This document shows, one piece after another, positions 1 through 12,998 of a stretch of DNA of 64,000 bases; within the stretch, counting starts at the first letter, position 1; the number at the start of each line of letters is the position of its first letter. The notes beneath the pieces were generated by a model, which searched no databases, had not been told where the DNA came from, and saw only the letters and a list, made by a program, of their open reading frames with translations. Origin of the DNA: Cokeromyces recurvatus (taxonomy: Eukaryota; Mucoromycota; Mucoromycetes; Mucorales; Mucoraceae); NCBI RefSeq assembly GCF_025118155.1, contig NW_026251415.1, forward strand, positions 124,001 to 188,000. Direction: 5' to 3'. A program made the position numbers and the translations under genes.

Positions 1-1942
1 TTTCTTCATCAAAAATTAAACGAAAAAATTTTGATAATTTATATACTGAAGGGAATCATACTTCATTGGTAATATCTGCTCAAAGAGATGATATTTTAAA
101 TTCGTTCATGTCAACAACAAATGATATACAGCAAAATTCGATTTATCAAGTAGCTAGACTTGGAGAAGTATCAAAATCTTATACATATTTAAAATTACAA
201 CATCAACAACAGCAACAGCAACAACAACAAGAGCATATATATGATTTCTATCACAATAACCAAACAAATAGTTGTAACTCTTCTAATGATATCAATACTT
301 TCTATAATAATTACTCTCAAATTAACTTAGCAAATGATAACTTACATATTAATAAGTCTACCATTGTCAATGACGATCAGATTTCAATATTGGTAATAGA
401 TCAAAATGTAAATAATCAACATGACATGTATTCTAGCAATAGTTCAAATAATAGTAGTAGTAGTAGTAGTAGTGCCACTTCTTCTTCTTCTTCTTCTTCT
501 TCTTCTACTACTACTACTACAAATACTGAGGAAACTATTGCTTCTGATTCTACTGTATACGATTCAGGATCACATCTATCTGCTGATGATATGCATTCGA
601 GAAATTTTAAAACGATCACAAGAGTCAGTATTCCCAAAAAAAGAAGTAAAAATCAAGGTAGTAATAGAAATTTAATAAAAATTGGTATTTGATCCAAGAA
701 TTAACCCATCTTCGACCATCACCCTCTCTCATAAGATCTAACTGCATTAGAGGACTCTAAAAAAGAGAACTATCTAGGCAGAGCGATAAGTCTCCCTTCT
801 TCCTATTCTTTAAATAACATAGTTTTTACTGCTTCTTCCTCAAAACTTGTACGTGGAAAATCAGAATTTTATAAAAAGGAATCTAAAGCGATTTCAGAGT
901 GGCAATTGACTGTACAAAAATTCATTATACAGCAACAAAAGTCACCTTTTACATTAAATCAACATAAATTAACTAAAATAAAGGTAAAATATGAAATGAT
1001 AAATGATGTATATCTTAATTTGATTTAATTGCTTTTCATTCATTCATATATATATATATATATTAGTATACAGAGAAAGATCAAGCTATAAAACGGTTTA
1101 TTGTCAATGAATTGTATTCCACAGAAAAATCTTTTTATCAGTTTTTGAATTTTACTCGTAATGTAAGTTTGAATGATTAGTATTTCAATATCGAATTTAG
1201 CTGATGGTATATAGAATTATATGGAACCCATGAAAGTTGCTTCACAATCAAAAAATCCTTTAGTAAAGCCTAATGATGTTTATGTATTATTCAATCATCT
1301 TCCTGGTTTTTTGGCTACGTCAGAGAAAGTATTATTTAAATTAGAAGCCTATCTAAGAAAAGAGAAAATAGTAGGACAACAACAACAAAATAATGACACA
1401 TGTCCAGCCCAGGCAATTGGGCAGATCTTTAAAGAACTTGAACAAGATTTTGTTATTTTCTTAAAATATGCAATTCATTACCAGTATTATATGAAAGCCA
1501 TTCGACATGCAAGTAACACGGGCTATGTAATAAGCATTAACAACGAATTAAGAAAATTAAATAAGGAAGCCAGTAGATTAGGACTAGCGGATTATCTTAT
1601 TTCACCTTTCCAAAGGATTCCTCGCTATGAGTTACTATTAAAAGGTAATAAAGTACCTGAATTATATAAAGAGAAGTAAGATGGAACTAATCTCTCTTCT
1701 TCTCCTCTTATTTAAAATAATAATTGACTCTAATATAAGTTTGTAATATTTATAATATACATCTAGATCTTTTAAAGCATACGCATGAAGAAGATGAAAG
1801 ATATGACCTACTTTATGCCAAAAATATTATTAAAGGTTTGGCTTCAACTATGAACAAATTACAAGAAAAGATTCCTAGATTATCTTTTTCATCATCATTT
1901 TACAACTTTCATACGCAGTCAGTATCCAACTTATCAATGTAG
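1..1942 (+). CDS. RhoGEF (DH-domain) protein, 5' end outside the window
   Basis: This is a guanine-nucleotide exchange factor that would activate Rho/Cdc42-type GTPases at the cell cortex. I read exons <1-657, 736-983, 1067-1162, 1215-1644 and 1767-1942. All junctions are GT-AG with matching phases, giving 534 visible residues; the first full codon is at position 3 and the frame is open to the window edge. The N-terminal part is low complexity: a Gln run near 202-229 and Ser/Thr runs near 448-520. The DH domain starts around visible residue 305 with an N-E-L-Y-S-T-E-K-S-F helix, and its last conserved helix has the diagnostic motif LISPFQRIPRYELLLKDLL. The protein ends about 25 residues after the domain, so no PH domain follows. 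The family call is firm; the N-terminal extent and target GTPase are unknown. Confidence 0.88.
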
Positions 1943-2029
1943 CAAGCGTTTTAAAATAATCTAATTAGTTTATACCATGATTGTAAATAATAAAATGCTG
2001 TGCTTCTTTTTTTTTTAAAAAAATAAAAG

Positions 2030-2091
<62 letters not shown>

Positions 2092-4447
2092 GGTTTATAG
2101 ACTCAACTAAAGTTGTTGCTTAAATAAGTTAAAATTATAACAAATAATATATTTTAATACAACTAAGAAACCATATCATTATTTTCTTTGCAAAGTATCT
2201 ATACCAGTTGTAAAAAAAGGGTCCTTACGTTGGCTTTTTTGAGAGAGAGAAATTTACATATACTCTTAAAATAAAAAATTAGTATCATTACCATGTTCAA
2301 TTAAGTTATTATATATGTATATGAGCGATATACTATTTAAAAATATGTATTATGAATTGTAAAATAGCCTTACTAATTTAATAAATAAATAAACTGACTA
2401 ATAAATCATCTACTGTAAAAATAATTAAGGCTCATGTCGTTATACTCTATTTTCATTATTGATTTCAAAAAAAAAAAAAAAAAAAAAAAAAAAAGGAAGG
2501 CTCTACTATTTTAGTATTATCAGTATCGAATTAGATAATATACAAATGGCAACAGCAAATGGTCGATCTCATGGCTAAACTGATCCCCTTAATTCTTTAT
2601 AATACATTCTTTATTTATATTGGTGGAACTATCGCTACTATCTATCAGTCGTTTATCTTTACCCACCTTAGATAATTTTTTTAAAAGTAGTATGCGCCTA
2701 TTTGTCCAGTATTTTATTCGCTAATAACGTCAATGAGCGCATACCTTGCATATTTTTTGCTTTCCAGCTTCTCCTATAATAATATGCACTAACTTCTCCA
2801 TTTCTAGTAACCATAAAGGGGGTACTTTTTCATTGAGTTAAAATTATTGATCCTTTCAACTACAATTTTCGTTCTTGTTAGAAAAGCTTGCCCTTAAATT
2901 TTGCTATTTTGGCTTTTAGTGGCGCTTTGTTTATTAATGTAGGCTTAATTAGTATCTTGTTTATTCTATCAATGAAAAAGAAAAACTTAGTTTATTTTAC
3001 AAGTATTTTACAAGAATAATATAAAAAAGTTTACTCTTGTATTAACAGGATACCTGACTCTCTCTTTTTTTTTTTTTTCCTCTTCTTCTTCTTCTATAAT
3101 TGTACCAAGAGAATTTATATGATATACTTTTAAATATATTTTTTTAAAAAAAAAATACAAATCATAATAAAATGTATAAAGAAGAAGAAAAGCCATCAAG
3201 CTAAATAATAATTTAGAATTCAAAATTCAATTATCTTATTTATTCTATAATTTCTAAACAGTAAGTTGCTTATGTATATGATATTTTTTAAATCATAAAA
3301 GTTATTTAATTATAACGAATAACTTATATTTGTAATTATTATCATTAATGAAATGTATTACTACAACTCTAATTCTACATATATCATGAAGAAGTATATA
3401 TATATAAATAATTTAAAATTCATTTGATGATTTTATTAAATAAAGTGTATTATATGATTACAATAACCAGTAAGTTATTAATATTGTATATAAAATAGTC
3501 AAATAACATAAAAGAAGTACAATCTTATTCTCAATATTAGTAGTAATTCTGCTATTCAGTTTTTTTTTTATTATTTTTTTATTTTATTTTATTAAACAAT
3601 AGATCGGAGGCTATATGACTCAATTCAGTTGACCATCTTCTATAGCGAACGAAATATTAATTTTTATGCATATGCTATTCACCGTATATAGTATGAATAA
3701 TGTATGTACGACTCGAAATAGATTAAATTAGTAATCAGTAACTATTTCTACAGACTTCTCAGCTTTATTGATTATCTTAAACGTGCTACTAGCCGTCTCA
3801 TTCCTATGTTAATCATACCATAAAGACAGAATATGACTTGAAAAAAGTATTGATGTTTTAACTTCAAATCGTTATAATACAGCTATACATTGTGCTTTTC
3901 AATTTTTTTTTTCAAAAAAATATAGACAGAATACTTGTATATTCTAATATTTGATTTCCAACCACAGAAGGAAAACCTTGGTATGCCCCAACTAAGTATT
4001 CATATTATCTTTTCTTTAAAATTGAATCTGTATTTCTAATTGACTTTTTGTTTCGCAGAATCTCAATTTATTGTTTTTTTTAAGCCAATCGTATACAATT
4101 CGTAGAGGGCAATACATATCTGTGCATAAGCTTTACCTGTAGTCTATGTCTTCTCATAGACGAAATAAATAAATTATTATTGTGTTATATTATCATGTTT
4201 ACTGTAAAACTCTCTTTCTATACTTGCAGTTAAATACAACTCTTGATTACTTATTTCTATTACTCATTTATTATACTTTACTTTTTGGACATATGAAATC
4301 TATATATTTGTTGTAAATGATTATGTCTTCCAAAATGAAGAGACTATTATCCCCTTGAGTCTCAATTTGTTCTTCTCCTACCTCGTTTAACAAATCTTCC
4401 TTATCTTTTAAAATAAATGTGTGTACTTATCATTAAAATAAAACTTT

Positions 4448-4497
<50 letters not shown>

Positions 4498-5523
4498 GAA
4501 TTTGAATTTTTTAGTTCAAAACAATAAATTGTATTTAAGGTATTTTGTATGATAGTAATGATGATAAACAAAATTACTTAATATATTATGAATAAAGAGT
4601 AGACAAAATAACTAAGACACAAAAGAAAAGAAATTGATACTCTATTAGGGTTGATAATAATTTAAGCTAAAACAAAACAAAGTAAAAAAAAAAAAAGAAA
4701 AAAAGAAAAAAAAGTTGGTGGAAATTGTTTTTTCTGTGCCTGGGCTATTTTATAAAAGTGGAGGAGTTAATACCGATATACAATATAAAGATCTTTCCCT
4801 ATACACACACATACACATTTAGTATATAAAAAAAACTAAGAATACAGTATGAACTATAATTTTTACTTTATGTATAAAATCTTGTTGCGATGCTGTTTTA
4901 AGTGATGCTTAATTTTTTATGTGTGCACGGATCAAGCTAGATGACAATAATTAGCTGAGTTATATAACATAGTGACGTTATTAACGATGATTTCATTTTC
5001 TTAATGCTATAAATATGATGCTTTGGGTAACTTTCTTTGTTGATTCTTATCTATTTACGAGACTTGATAATAACTCTTATTTATGATAAAGGCGAAAAGA
5101 AAAAATATTATATGCACAAGAAAATCGCTTTATTCATCAAGTTTTATGTTAATTACTGGCAAGAAAATATTATATTTTCATATATTTGTTTTCAAATGCC
5201 GATGTTATTTTTGAGTGCTTGCTTATCGCCGCCTTTTTTTTTGTTGTTGTTGTTAGTATCTTGGATATATTCTATAAAACTTTTCTTTTTTCTTTTTTCC
5301 TTTTGATGTTTTATCTAATACCACTTTTATATTCCTTTCTCTTTTTTCCTTGATTAGAAAAGTGCGGCATACAAAAAAAAATATCAAAAAGAAAAAAAAA
5401 GGAAAGTGAGAAAGTTGTACATAGCTTTATTTTATTTATTTTATTTTTCATTGATCTTTTATAATTTATTTTTCTTTTTTAAATCTTTTTTTTTTGTTAT
5501 TACCAAATTTGATATTATTAATT
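1943..5523. other. Long AT-rich gene-free stretch
   Basis: I find no convincing gene here. Short ORFs (for example 3008-3223 minus, 5037-5306 plus) are built from T- or A-rich low-complexity sequence and look spurious. Poly(A) tracts lie near 2034-2090, 2466-2494 and 4456-4490. The stretch at 2500-2960 is less AT-rich and could be a worn mobile-element remnant, but no domain can be read on either strand. The last few hundred bases before 5524 are pyrimidine-rich on the plus strand and probably hold the chitin synthase promoter and leader. Confidence 0.5.
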
Positions 5524-8500
5524 ATGCGGCTATCAAATGATAATATACAATTGTATAAGCCAAATTTAAATCGATCATTATCAATATCTAATCCTGAAGA
5601 AGCACCAATGGCCTCTGATGCACAACCCTTTATTAGACAATCTATTAAACGTGCAAAATCATTTGTACGTCCTGAAAGACAACGAATTGATCCTAATCAT
5701 AGACAATACCATTATAGACAAGCCGCTGGTCAAGCACCTACTGATACAATTGAACCTAGTCGAACTGGAAACACACCTCATATGCTTAATGGAAAAACTA
5801 CAACAAAATCAATCGGTTTATATCCAGGGAAAAGTGTATTAGGTTGGGAAAAAAAACAAATAAATGAAGATGACTTTATATATGTACAAGAAGAGAGAAA
5901 GGAAACTATTTGGGACAAGTTGCCAGGCCCTTGGATGTCATATTGTTATTTATTAACTTGTTGTATTCCACCTCAAATATTGAAGTATGCAGGTAACAAA
6001 CAAACAACCAAAGAAAAACAAAAAAAAAAAAAAAAAAAGAGCCAGATTATGCTTCTTTCATAATATCATATATTTAAAATACATTGATATATGTGTACTC
6101 TAGGTATCCCTCATGGGCCTGCTCAAACTGCTTGGAGAGAAAAAGTGGGGCTTGTTGGTGTTATTATTATTATTATGGGTTTTGTTGGTTTTTTGACGTT
6201 TGGCTTTAATCAAACTGCTTGTCCACCCGCACCCACATCAATTCATGGTAATGCTGTACCTCCTGGTTATTTAATCATCGATGGTTGGGCATATATGCTT
6301 GCTGATTGGGATGGTCATCCTTCTTTAGATGGCAGTGGAAATGATACTAATATACTCTATCCTCCCATCAATGGGAATAGCATGGATGCTTCATTTTTAT
6401 TTCCTAAAAAAATTTCTGCATGCGATAATATTTTCATTCCTCTTCAAGGAGAACAGCCAAATTATTTTCCTTGTGAACTGTTTAATCCTAATAATACTCT
6501 TCCACCGTCAGTATCACTTTTTACAAACAGAACTAATTGCCATGCAGGCGCAACATCTACTGAATTATTAAACATTTTTGCTACTAAAGGTGTCCCTGAC
6601 AAAGACGGAACTTACGATAAAAGAGCCAAAGTATATTATGATTATAATGATGTTAATACTACAAGTCATCTTATGATATATAATGGGTAATATATATATA
6701 TATATATATATTCACTGTCTAATTTATGCTAACCAAATCGACTTTATAGGCACGTATTGAATCTCATCTTATTAAAATCTTTACCTCTAAATTATTATAA
6801 AGTACCGTCTGGTGGATTAGTAGATCGAATTTTAAATGATATGGACAGTTTTGCAGGAAAGGATATGACATACATAATTCGATCAAATAATGGATCTGAT
6901 ATATCATGGCAAGACGAGGCTGAATGTTTAGCTCAGACTATTCGTGTTGGGCAAATTGACACAATTTCAGTTGGTTGTATGTTTTCGCAAATTGTTCTGT
7001 ATATTTCGCTTGTTGTTATTTTAGGTGTCATTATTACCAAATTCGTATTAGCTGTCATTTTTGGATGGTTTTTGTCATGGAGACTAGGAAATTTTAATGA
7101 GGAAAAATCGTATTCAGCAAGGATGAAACGACAAGAGCAAATTGAAAACTGGACACGTAATATTAATACGCACGGCCCAGTCACTAACATCCCTCAACCA
7201 ACTCAATATACAGTGCCTCATAAACGTACATTATTTTTCCCTAGTACTTCTAGATTCACTCCTGTTGAATATGGACCGAATCGATTTAATTTTGATAAAC
7301 AATCTATACCCGCTTGGAAAATGTAAATATACATATATACATTATATACATTATATACACTTTTACTGAACGAAATTTTTTTCTTTATACTAATTCCATA
7401 TACATATATAGTAATTCTAGTAGAACAGACTCAATTATTTCCGGCTCATCTCCTTCCTATTTGAATGTACCTAGTCATCGTGGATCAACAACATCATTTT
7501 CTGGTAATAATAATTATCTCACCCGTGGTGTTACATCTTTTTCTTGGGATGGTAGAAGCATAGATTCTACTAATATGAATAACTTTACCTGTAGTAATCC
7601 TCCATGCCCTTTTCCTCTTTCACCTTATGTGATTCCTAAACCACCACTTGATTATATGCCATTTAACTATCCTCTTGTTTATACTATTTGCCTTGTTACC
7701 TGTTATTCAGAAGGTGAAGATGGTATACGCACAACGTTAGATTCAATTGCCGTTAGTGATTATCCAAAGAGCCATACATTATTGTTAGTCGTTTGTGATG
7801 GCCTAATTACAGGTAGTGGTGAAAGTAGGTCCACTCCCGATATTTGCATTGGCATGATGCGTGATTTGATTGTTCCTGCTGACGAAGTTGAAGCCCAACC
7901 TTATATTGCTATTGCAGATGGATCAAAAAGAAATAATTATGCTAAAGTCTACGCTGGCTTTTATAAGTATAATCATGAGACTGTACCTCCTGACCAACAA
8001 CAACGAGTCCCTATGATTACGATTGTTAAATGTGGTTCGCCTGAAGAAGCTGATGCACCCAAGCCTGGTAATCGTGGAAAAAGAGATTCCCAGATTATTC
8101 TTATGCAATTCTTACAAAAAGTGATATTTGATGAACGTATGACGAGAATGGAATATGAGTTCTTCAACGCTATCTGGCGTATTACTGGCGTACCTGCAGA
8201 TAATTTTGAACTTTGTCTGATGGTAGATGCAGATACGAAACTATATCCTGATGCCCTTTCAAGATTAATTTCAGCTGCTGTTAAAGATCCAGAGATCTCT
8301 GGTCTCTGTGGTGAAACTAAAATTGCAAATAAAACAAAGAGTTGGGTTAGTATGATTCAAGTCTTTGAATACTACATTTCACATCATCAAGCAAAGGCAT
8401 TCGAATCTATTTTTGGCGGCGTAACTTGTTTGCCTGGTTGTTTCTGTATGTACCGTATTAAAGCTCCTAAGGGTCCTAATGGTTACTGGGTCCCTATTCT

Positions 8501-9668
8501 TGCGAACCCTGACATCGTTGAGCATTATTCTGAGAATATAGTTGATACATTGCATAGGAAGAATTTATTATTGCTTGGTGAAGATCGTTATTTAACAACA
8601 CTCATGTTGCGTACTTTCCCTAATCGTAAAATGATGTTTATACCTCAAGCTGTTTGCAAGACTATAGTGCCTGATACTTTTAAAGTCTTATTATCTCAAC
8701 GTCGTCGTTGGATTAACTCGACTATTCACAACTTATTTGAATTATTACTTGTTAACGATCTATGTGGCACATTTTGTTTTTCTATGCAATTTGTTGTCTT
8801 TATGGAACTAGTCGGTACATTAGCTTTACCTGCTGCTATTTCTTTTACACTCTATGTAGTTATTATCTCTATTATTGGTCCTCCTGCTACTCTGCCTTTG
8901 ATTTTACTTGCATTAATTTTAGGTTTACCTGCTGTATTAATTGCAATGACAAGTCGTAAGTTTGTTTACATTGGATGGATGCTAATCTATTTAGTCAGTT
9001 TACCCGTTTGGAATTTTGTACTTCCTACATATGCTTACTGGCATTTCGATGATTTTTCTTGGGGTGATACTCGTAAAGTTGAGGGTGTTAAAAAGGATAA
9101 AGGGCATGGTGATGAGGGTGGAAAGTTTGATAGCAGCATTTTTGTTATGAAAAAATGGAACGAATATGAAATAGAAAGACGTACCAAGATTGCATATGAA
9201 AATAATATGCCTATACCAAAATTCGCGGAACGTCATTTAAGTGTTGATGTATATAAAGAAAATGAAATATTCGATGATGGAACTATAAGAAGATACAGTG
9301 ATATATCTAATGGAACTGCCAATGTACCACTCACACAGGTAGAGCATACTATGAATAGATACTTTAACAAAGGCGAATCATCTACACCAATTAGAGATAT
9401 TCATGACCAAGTTGAATTAACTTATAAGCCGGTGTCTCCTGCGGACAACACTAATTTCAATATAGAGGAAGTTTTAAATTCCAATAATAACAATGAAAAT
9501 GAGATAGAGAACCATACACTTGGCTGGATTCAACAAAATGCAAATGATAATAATTGGGCTGATCCTGCACCTCATCATAGATATTCCCAGTTTGAAGATG
9601 AACAGCAACTTACATCACCAGTATATAAATTTGAAAAAAAAAAAATGATTAATGATATATGTAAATAA
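5524..9668 (+). CDS. Chitin synthase, division 2 (class IV / Chs3-like)
   Basis: This is a membrane glycosyltransferase that polymerises UDP-GlcNAc into chitin at the plasma membrane. Exons are 5524-5992, 6104-6686, 6750-7322 and 7412-9668, and the phases close to 1293 aa. The N-terminal part has the family's [17 protein letters not shown] membrane entry, then AWREK and a hydrophobic segment, followed by a cytochrome-b5-like lumenal region. A second membrane segment lies near 6985-7080. The GT2 catalytic domain in exon 4 shows [13 protein letters not shown] (about residue 812), GEDRYLTT (about 932) and the signature QRRRWINST (about 971). Several hydrophobic helices follow, then a 200-residue Asn-rich hydrophilic tail. 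The start at 5524 is the first ATG of the open frame. No myosin motor precedes it, so it is class IV-like rather than class V/VII. Class assignment is from memory of family features. Confidence 0.93.
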
Positions 9669-10861
9669 TGTAAATAATACAGTATATAAAATACTCCCTT
9701 TTATTTATTTTATCTGTTTGCCTTATAATACTTGTTATTTAAATGTCAAAATATTCTATCTTCATCAAAGTAATATATTATACATAAATGCATACTAGAA
9801 GTAGAGTAAAAATAACTATATTAGCTGGCACTCTCAGTTATTAGTTATCTCTTCATATTAGTTTAGATGGAGGATACTAAACATAGTTTGTAACATAACT
9901 TCTTTTTTTTTTTTATTAATTATATTGAGGCAATATATACCAGTAGAAAATGGATCACATATTTAAAATGTATATAGTGATCGCTGGTTATGACCACTTT
10001 AAATATTAATGCTCATATCGAAAAGAAATAAAAAAATAAAAATCATAATGAAAGATAAGAAAACAAATTTTGATTTCCAAGTCTTTTTTTTTTTTTTCGA
10101 AAATCCCTGGTAGCAAGGACTACCAATTTTTTACTTTCTTTGTTTAGGTAACTAAAAGCCCTAAACTTCATAGTACTGTCAGACCACTTTGGATTGCATT
10201 TTTGATAGTTAATTAGAAATTGTGTGAGGTAGTGACTTTTAATGAGGAGGTGATGCATTATAAGTTTTAGATTGTGTTAAATTTAGTCTATAGCTTTGAT
10301 ATAATTCAAAAATGTATAAGCTCTATCGTATTACATTATATCGTCTACCTCTGAAGTAAAAATAAATAGATTATGCTTCCTATATTGTATAACAAAAAAA
10401 AAGTCATTTTAAAACGAAGGTGTTGTTGGTAGTCTACTTCTGTCACAACAAATATAGCCTGTTTTGAAAGTGATATAAAAAAAGCCAAAACTGTTCTGCG
10501 TATTACCTTCATCTTAAGTGTAATACTATATATAAACGAATATATACTACTACATACAGAGTTTACATCCTTAATATGATTATTATAAACAAGGGAGCAC
10601 ATCACTACATGTACGAATTTAAGTTTGTCAGCATCTTTTTTTTTCTTTATCTTACTGATAATCTTAGGTCTTTTAAAATAGATGAAGAAAAAAAAAAAAA
10701 AAAAGGCAATGGATAAATAAAAAGCAAAACTGGTATAGTATTTCACCTAAAAAAAAATTACACTAAATGGGAGTATGATAAAATTTAATAAGAATACGGA
10801 AAGAGATGAGAAATGTCTCTAATTTTTAATACATAATTGCATAATGTTGAAGTGAAGTATG

Positions 10862-10893
<32 letters not shown>

Positions 10894-11021
10894 TTATGCA
10901 GCCAATTTAATAACAGAAAAGAAAAATGATGACGCAAAAAACCAACGTATTTTGATTGGTCAGCGGGGTTTAAATTTAAAATAAAATACAAATATGAGCT
11001 AAAAAAATTCTTGAAACTCAA
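9669..11021. other. Intergenic stretch between chitin synthase and tRNA-Ala
   Basis: AT-rich DNA with poly(A) tracts at about 10687-10703 and 10862-10890. The only recognisable content is a short possible transposon-protein relic on the minus strand (10043-10258), listed separately. The ORFs at 10345-10746 and 10785-11021 (minus) are dominated by Phe/Ile runs from poly(A) DNA, and I do not accept them as genes. Confidence 0.45.
10043..10258 (-). pseudogene. Possible relic of a Fanzor/TnpB-like or related transposon protein
   Basis: The minus-strand reading contains a non-repetitive block, NPKWSDSTMKFRAFSYLN, followed by a Lys-rich helix that runs into a poly(A) tract (10083-10097 on the plus strand). 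A Trp-x6-Met-Lys-Phe-Arg pattern followed by a basic helix reminded me of the segment before the RuvC-I motif in eukaryotic TnpB-like (Fanzor) proteins of mucoralean fungi. Only about 45 residues remain; no catalytic residue or zinc ribbon is visible, and the frame is broken on both sides. It may be chance. Confidence 0.2.
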
Positions 11022-11094
11022 GGGGAAATGGTGTAGTGGCTATCACATTCGCTTTGCATGCGAAAGGCCCCGGGTTCAAACCCCGGTTTCTCCA
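11022..11094 (+). tRNA. tRNA-Ala, anticodon UGC
   Basis: The sequence folds as a full cloverleaf. The acceptor arm GGGGAAA pairs with TTTCTCC (one G-T pair), with discriminator A at 11094. The D arm is GTG/CAC. The anticodon stem is TTCGC/GCGAA around the loop TTTGCAT, so the anticodon is TGC. The T arm is CCGGG-TTCAAAC-CCCGG, which carries the B box. There is no intron. A short T run (TTTTTG) directly after the gene fits an RNA polymerase III terminator. CCA is not encoded beyond the discriminator, as expected for a eukaryotic nuclear tRNA. Confidence 0.95.
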
Positions 11095-11850
11095 TTTTTG
11101 TTATTTTGGGAAATATAACCTAATTTTTTCACTAAATTTCTTTTGTCTGATCTAACATCTGTATCAGTAACTATTTTGGTGTTGATGGTTAGGGAAGAAA
11201 ATTGCAAAGAAAAAAAAACACAACTTCATAATTGTTCTTTTGCAGACGAAAAAGAATTCTTTCTTTTGATTAATACATAGAATAGAATTAGCGATTATTT
11301 TTTAGGTAGTAAAAATGCAACAATCAAAAAATGTGTCTATTTGTTATCAGCAAACCTGTATCTATGTCGTTCTGTTATTATTGTTATTCATACTTAATGC
11401 TATTATCCAATAATGTGCCACTATACATCGATATATTTCTTATATTCTTGTCACTTTATTTCTATTTAACTCAAAATGTTATCGCACTTTGACAAATCAA
11501 AAAGAAAAAAAGTTCAGCTGCTTCATATAAATCTTGTATAAACTTTATAGTCAACATTATGTATTTATTTAGTAAAGAAAAAAAAAAAGTATTTAAGAAA
11601 AAAAATTTTTTTTTTTTATATATTCATATATATTAAATGGTCGTCTCTTATGAAACATCATTATTCTTTTTCCGAAAGAAAAGTATTTCTTTGAGACAAC
11701 TTCTAGCTCTATTTAACTGTTGTTGTCTTTATATAGAATTTATCATACAGTGATTTTTTGAATTCAATAGAATTTTTTTTTATTCAGTAGACAATTTTTA
11801 GCATAACAAAAGTAAATTTAGTAATTATTGAAGTTATATTCTTTCCATAT

Positions 11851-12300
11851 TCATACACTTTGTAAATAATCTTCGTGAGTGATGGATCTAACGTTGACAG
11901 TCTTCAGGTGTAATTTTCTTGACTGTCTCTTCAATTCTATCAGCAACCATTTCGTTTTTAAAAAAGGTGATTTACGCACGTATCCCTTAATCTTTGACCA
12001 ACACTCTTCAATGGGATTTAAAAAAGGCGAGTACAGTAGTAGAAACAAAGCAGTATGCCCATTGTCACGACTTCTTCGGGTTTGTGTATAGTAGCATTAT
12101 TTATATTATGTAAACCAAGCTTGTTGGGATTAAAATCTATTTCTTCCACAAATAGTAGATAGTACGATGATTTAGTGCCATATCTAAATCCAACAGAAGA
12201 AGATGTTCTTTATATATGATTGATTGAAGCCTTGGTTTTAGATATTCTATTTATAATATGATCTTGAAACTTAGGCTTTTTTCTTTATCTATTAGTTATA
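11851..12300 (-). pseudogene. Decayed Tc1/IS630-type DDE transposase, C-terminal part
   Basis: The minus-strand reading at 11851-12048 ends a DDE_3-type transposase: YSPFLNPIEECWSKIKGYVR is the diagnostic block after the last catalytic region, followed by about 40 residues and a stop. Upstream on the same strand (to about 12300) more transposase-like sequence continues in shifted frames, for example an NATIHKPEE segment like the usual DNA-x-IH motif, with in-frame stops. No inverted repeats were found. It is a dead fragment. Confidence 0.72.
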
Positions 12301-12898
12301 ATTTAATCTTGCTTTCCTTTGATTCAGTTACCATGAGTTTGATGCTAAAGAGAATTATGTATTACTATTGATATGATACTTCTTCAGATACAACAACAGT
12401 ATTCTCTTTGTACCAGCCATCTTCTGCTTTTTTATGTTACTGATATTGCCATTAAAATTATCGATGATTATAATATTTTTTTTTTACTTAACTTTTATTA
12501 TGTTAGCTTTATTAGGTATGTTTATTATTGTGTATATTCAAATCGGAAATATAGTATAATGTCATGAAGCAATCCTGTGGAACGCATCTCCTTATGTCCA
12601 TACTAGTGATTTTCACCTGCAAGCGCCATTTCGTCTTACTTTTTAGGAACTATTAAGTATATAGTCTATTAATGAGAACTTTTCATATTGGATATATACC
12701 TTTTTTTTTATTCTTTCCAAATAGTTAAAGCACAGTAGGCAGAAAAACGACCCGGATATTTTGACAAAAATGACAAAAATACTTATAACTAAAGAACAAA
12801 TAACAAAAAACTAAATGTATTTAAAAGAAAAAAAAATGTTTAGTTTTGTTGATATAAATCTCAAAAAATATGAAGTGTTATGTATTTGATATTATGTG

Positions 12899-12998
12899 AT
12901 GAAGTGGATCAAGAGAGTTCCAGGAGAATTTAGATAGAATTCCTTGAATAATTTTATGATCCGCATGTTTAATCAAGAAACATGACATTATAAGTCAG
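12899..12998. repeat. Dispersed repeat, copy 1 (second copy at 54131-54208)
   Basis: The segment beginning GATGAAGTGGATCAAGAGAG and ending around GTTTAATCAAGAAACATGAC recurs with moderate divergence and one gap at 54131-54208. It contains an imperfect palindrome: GCGGATCAAG-type and CTTGATCCGC-type halves. It lies just upstream of the LINE-like relic, while the second copy ends in a poly(T) tract. It could be the end of a transposable element or a small non-autonomous element. Confidence 0.6.

Noticed and set aside
416..675. Overlapping ORFs on both strands over the Ser/Thr repeat region
   Set aside because: They are shadows of the trinucleotide repeats in the RhoGEF exon; they encode only Val/Glu/Leu runs.
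3008..3223. 71-aa minus-strand ORF
   Set aside because: Composed of Phe/Tyr/Glu/Lys runs from homopolymers, no domain, no splice partners.
5494..5523. Chitin synthase frame start before 5524
   Set aside because: The open frame begins with a non-ATG codon; the first ATG is at 5524.
10345..11021. Two Phe-rich minus-strand ORFs
   Set aside because: Run through poly(A) tracts; residues reflect TTT codons only.
12373..12567. 64-aa plus-strand ORF
   Set aside because: Tyr/Ile-rich translation of AT DNA, no similarity seen.
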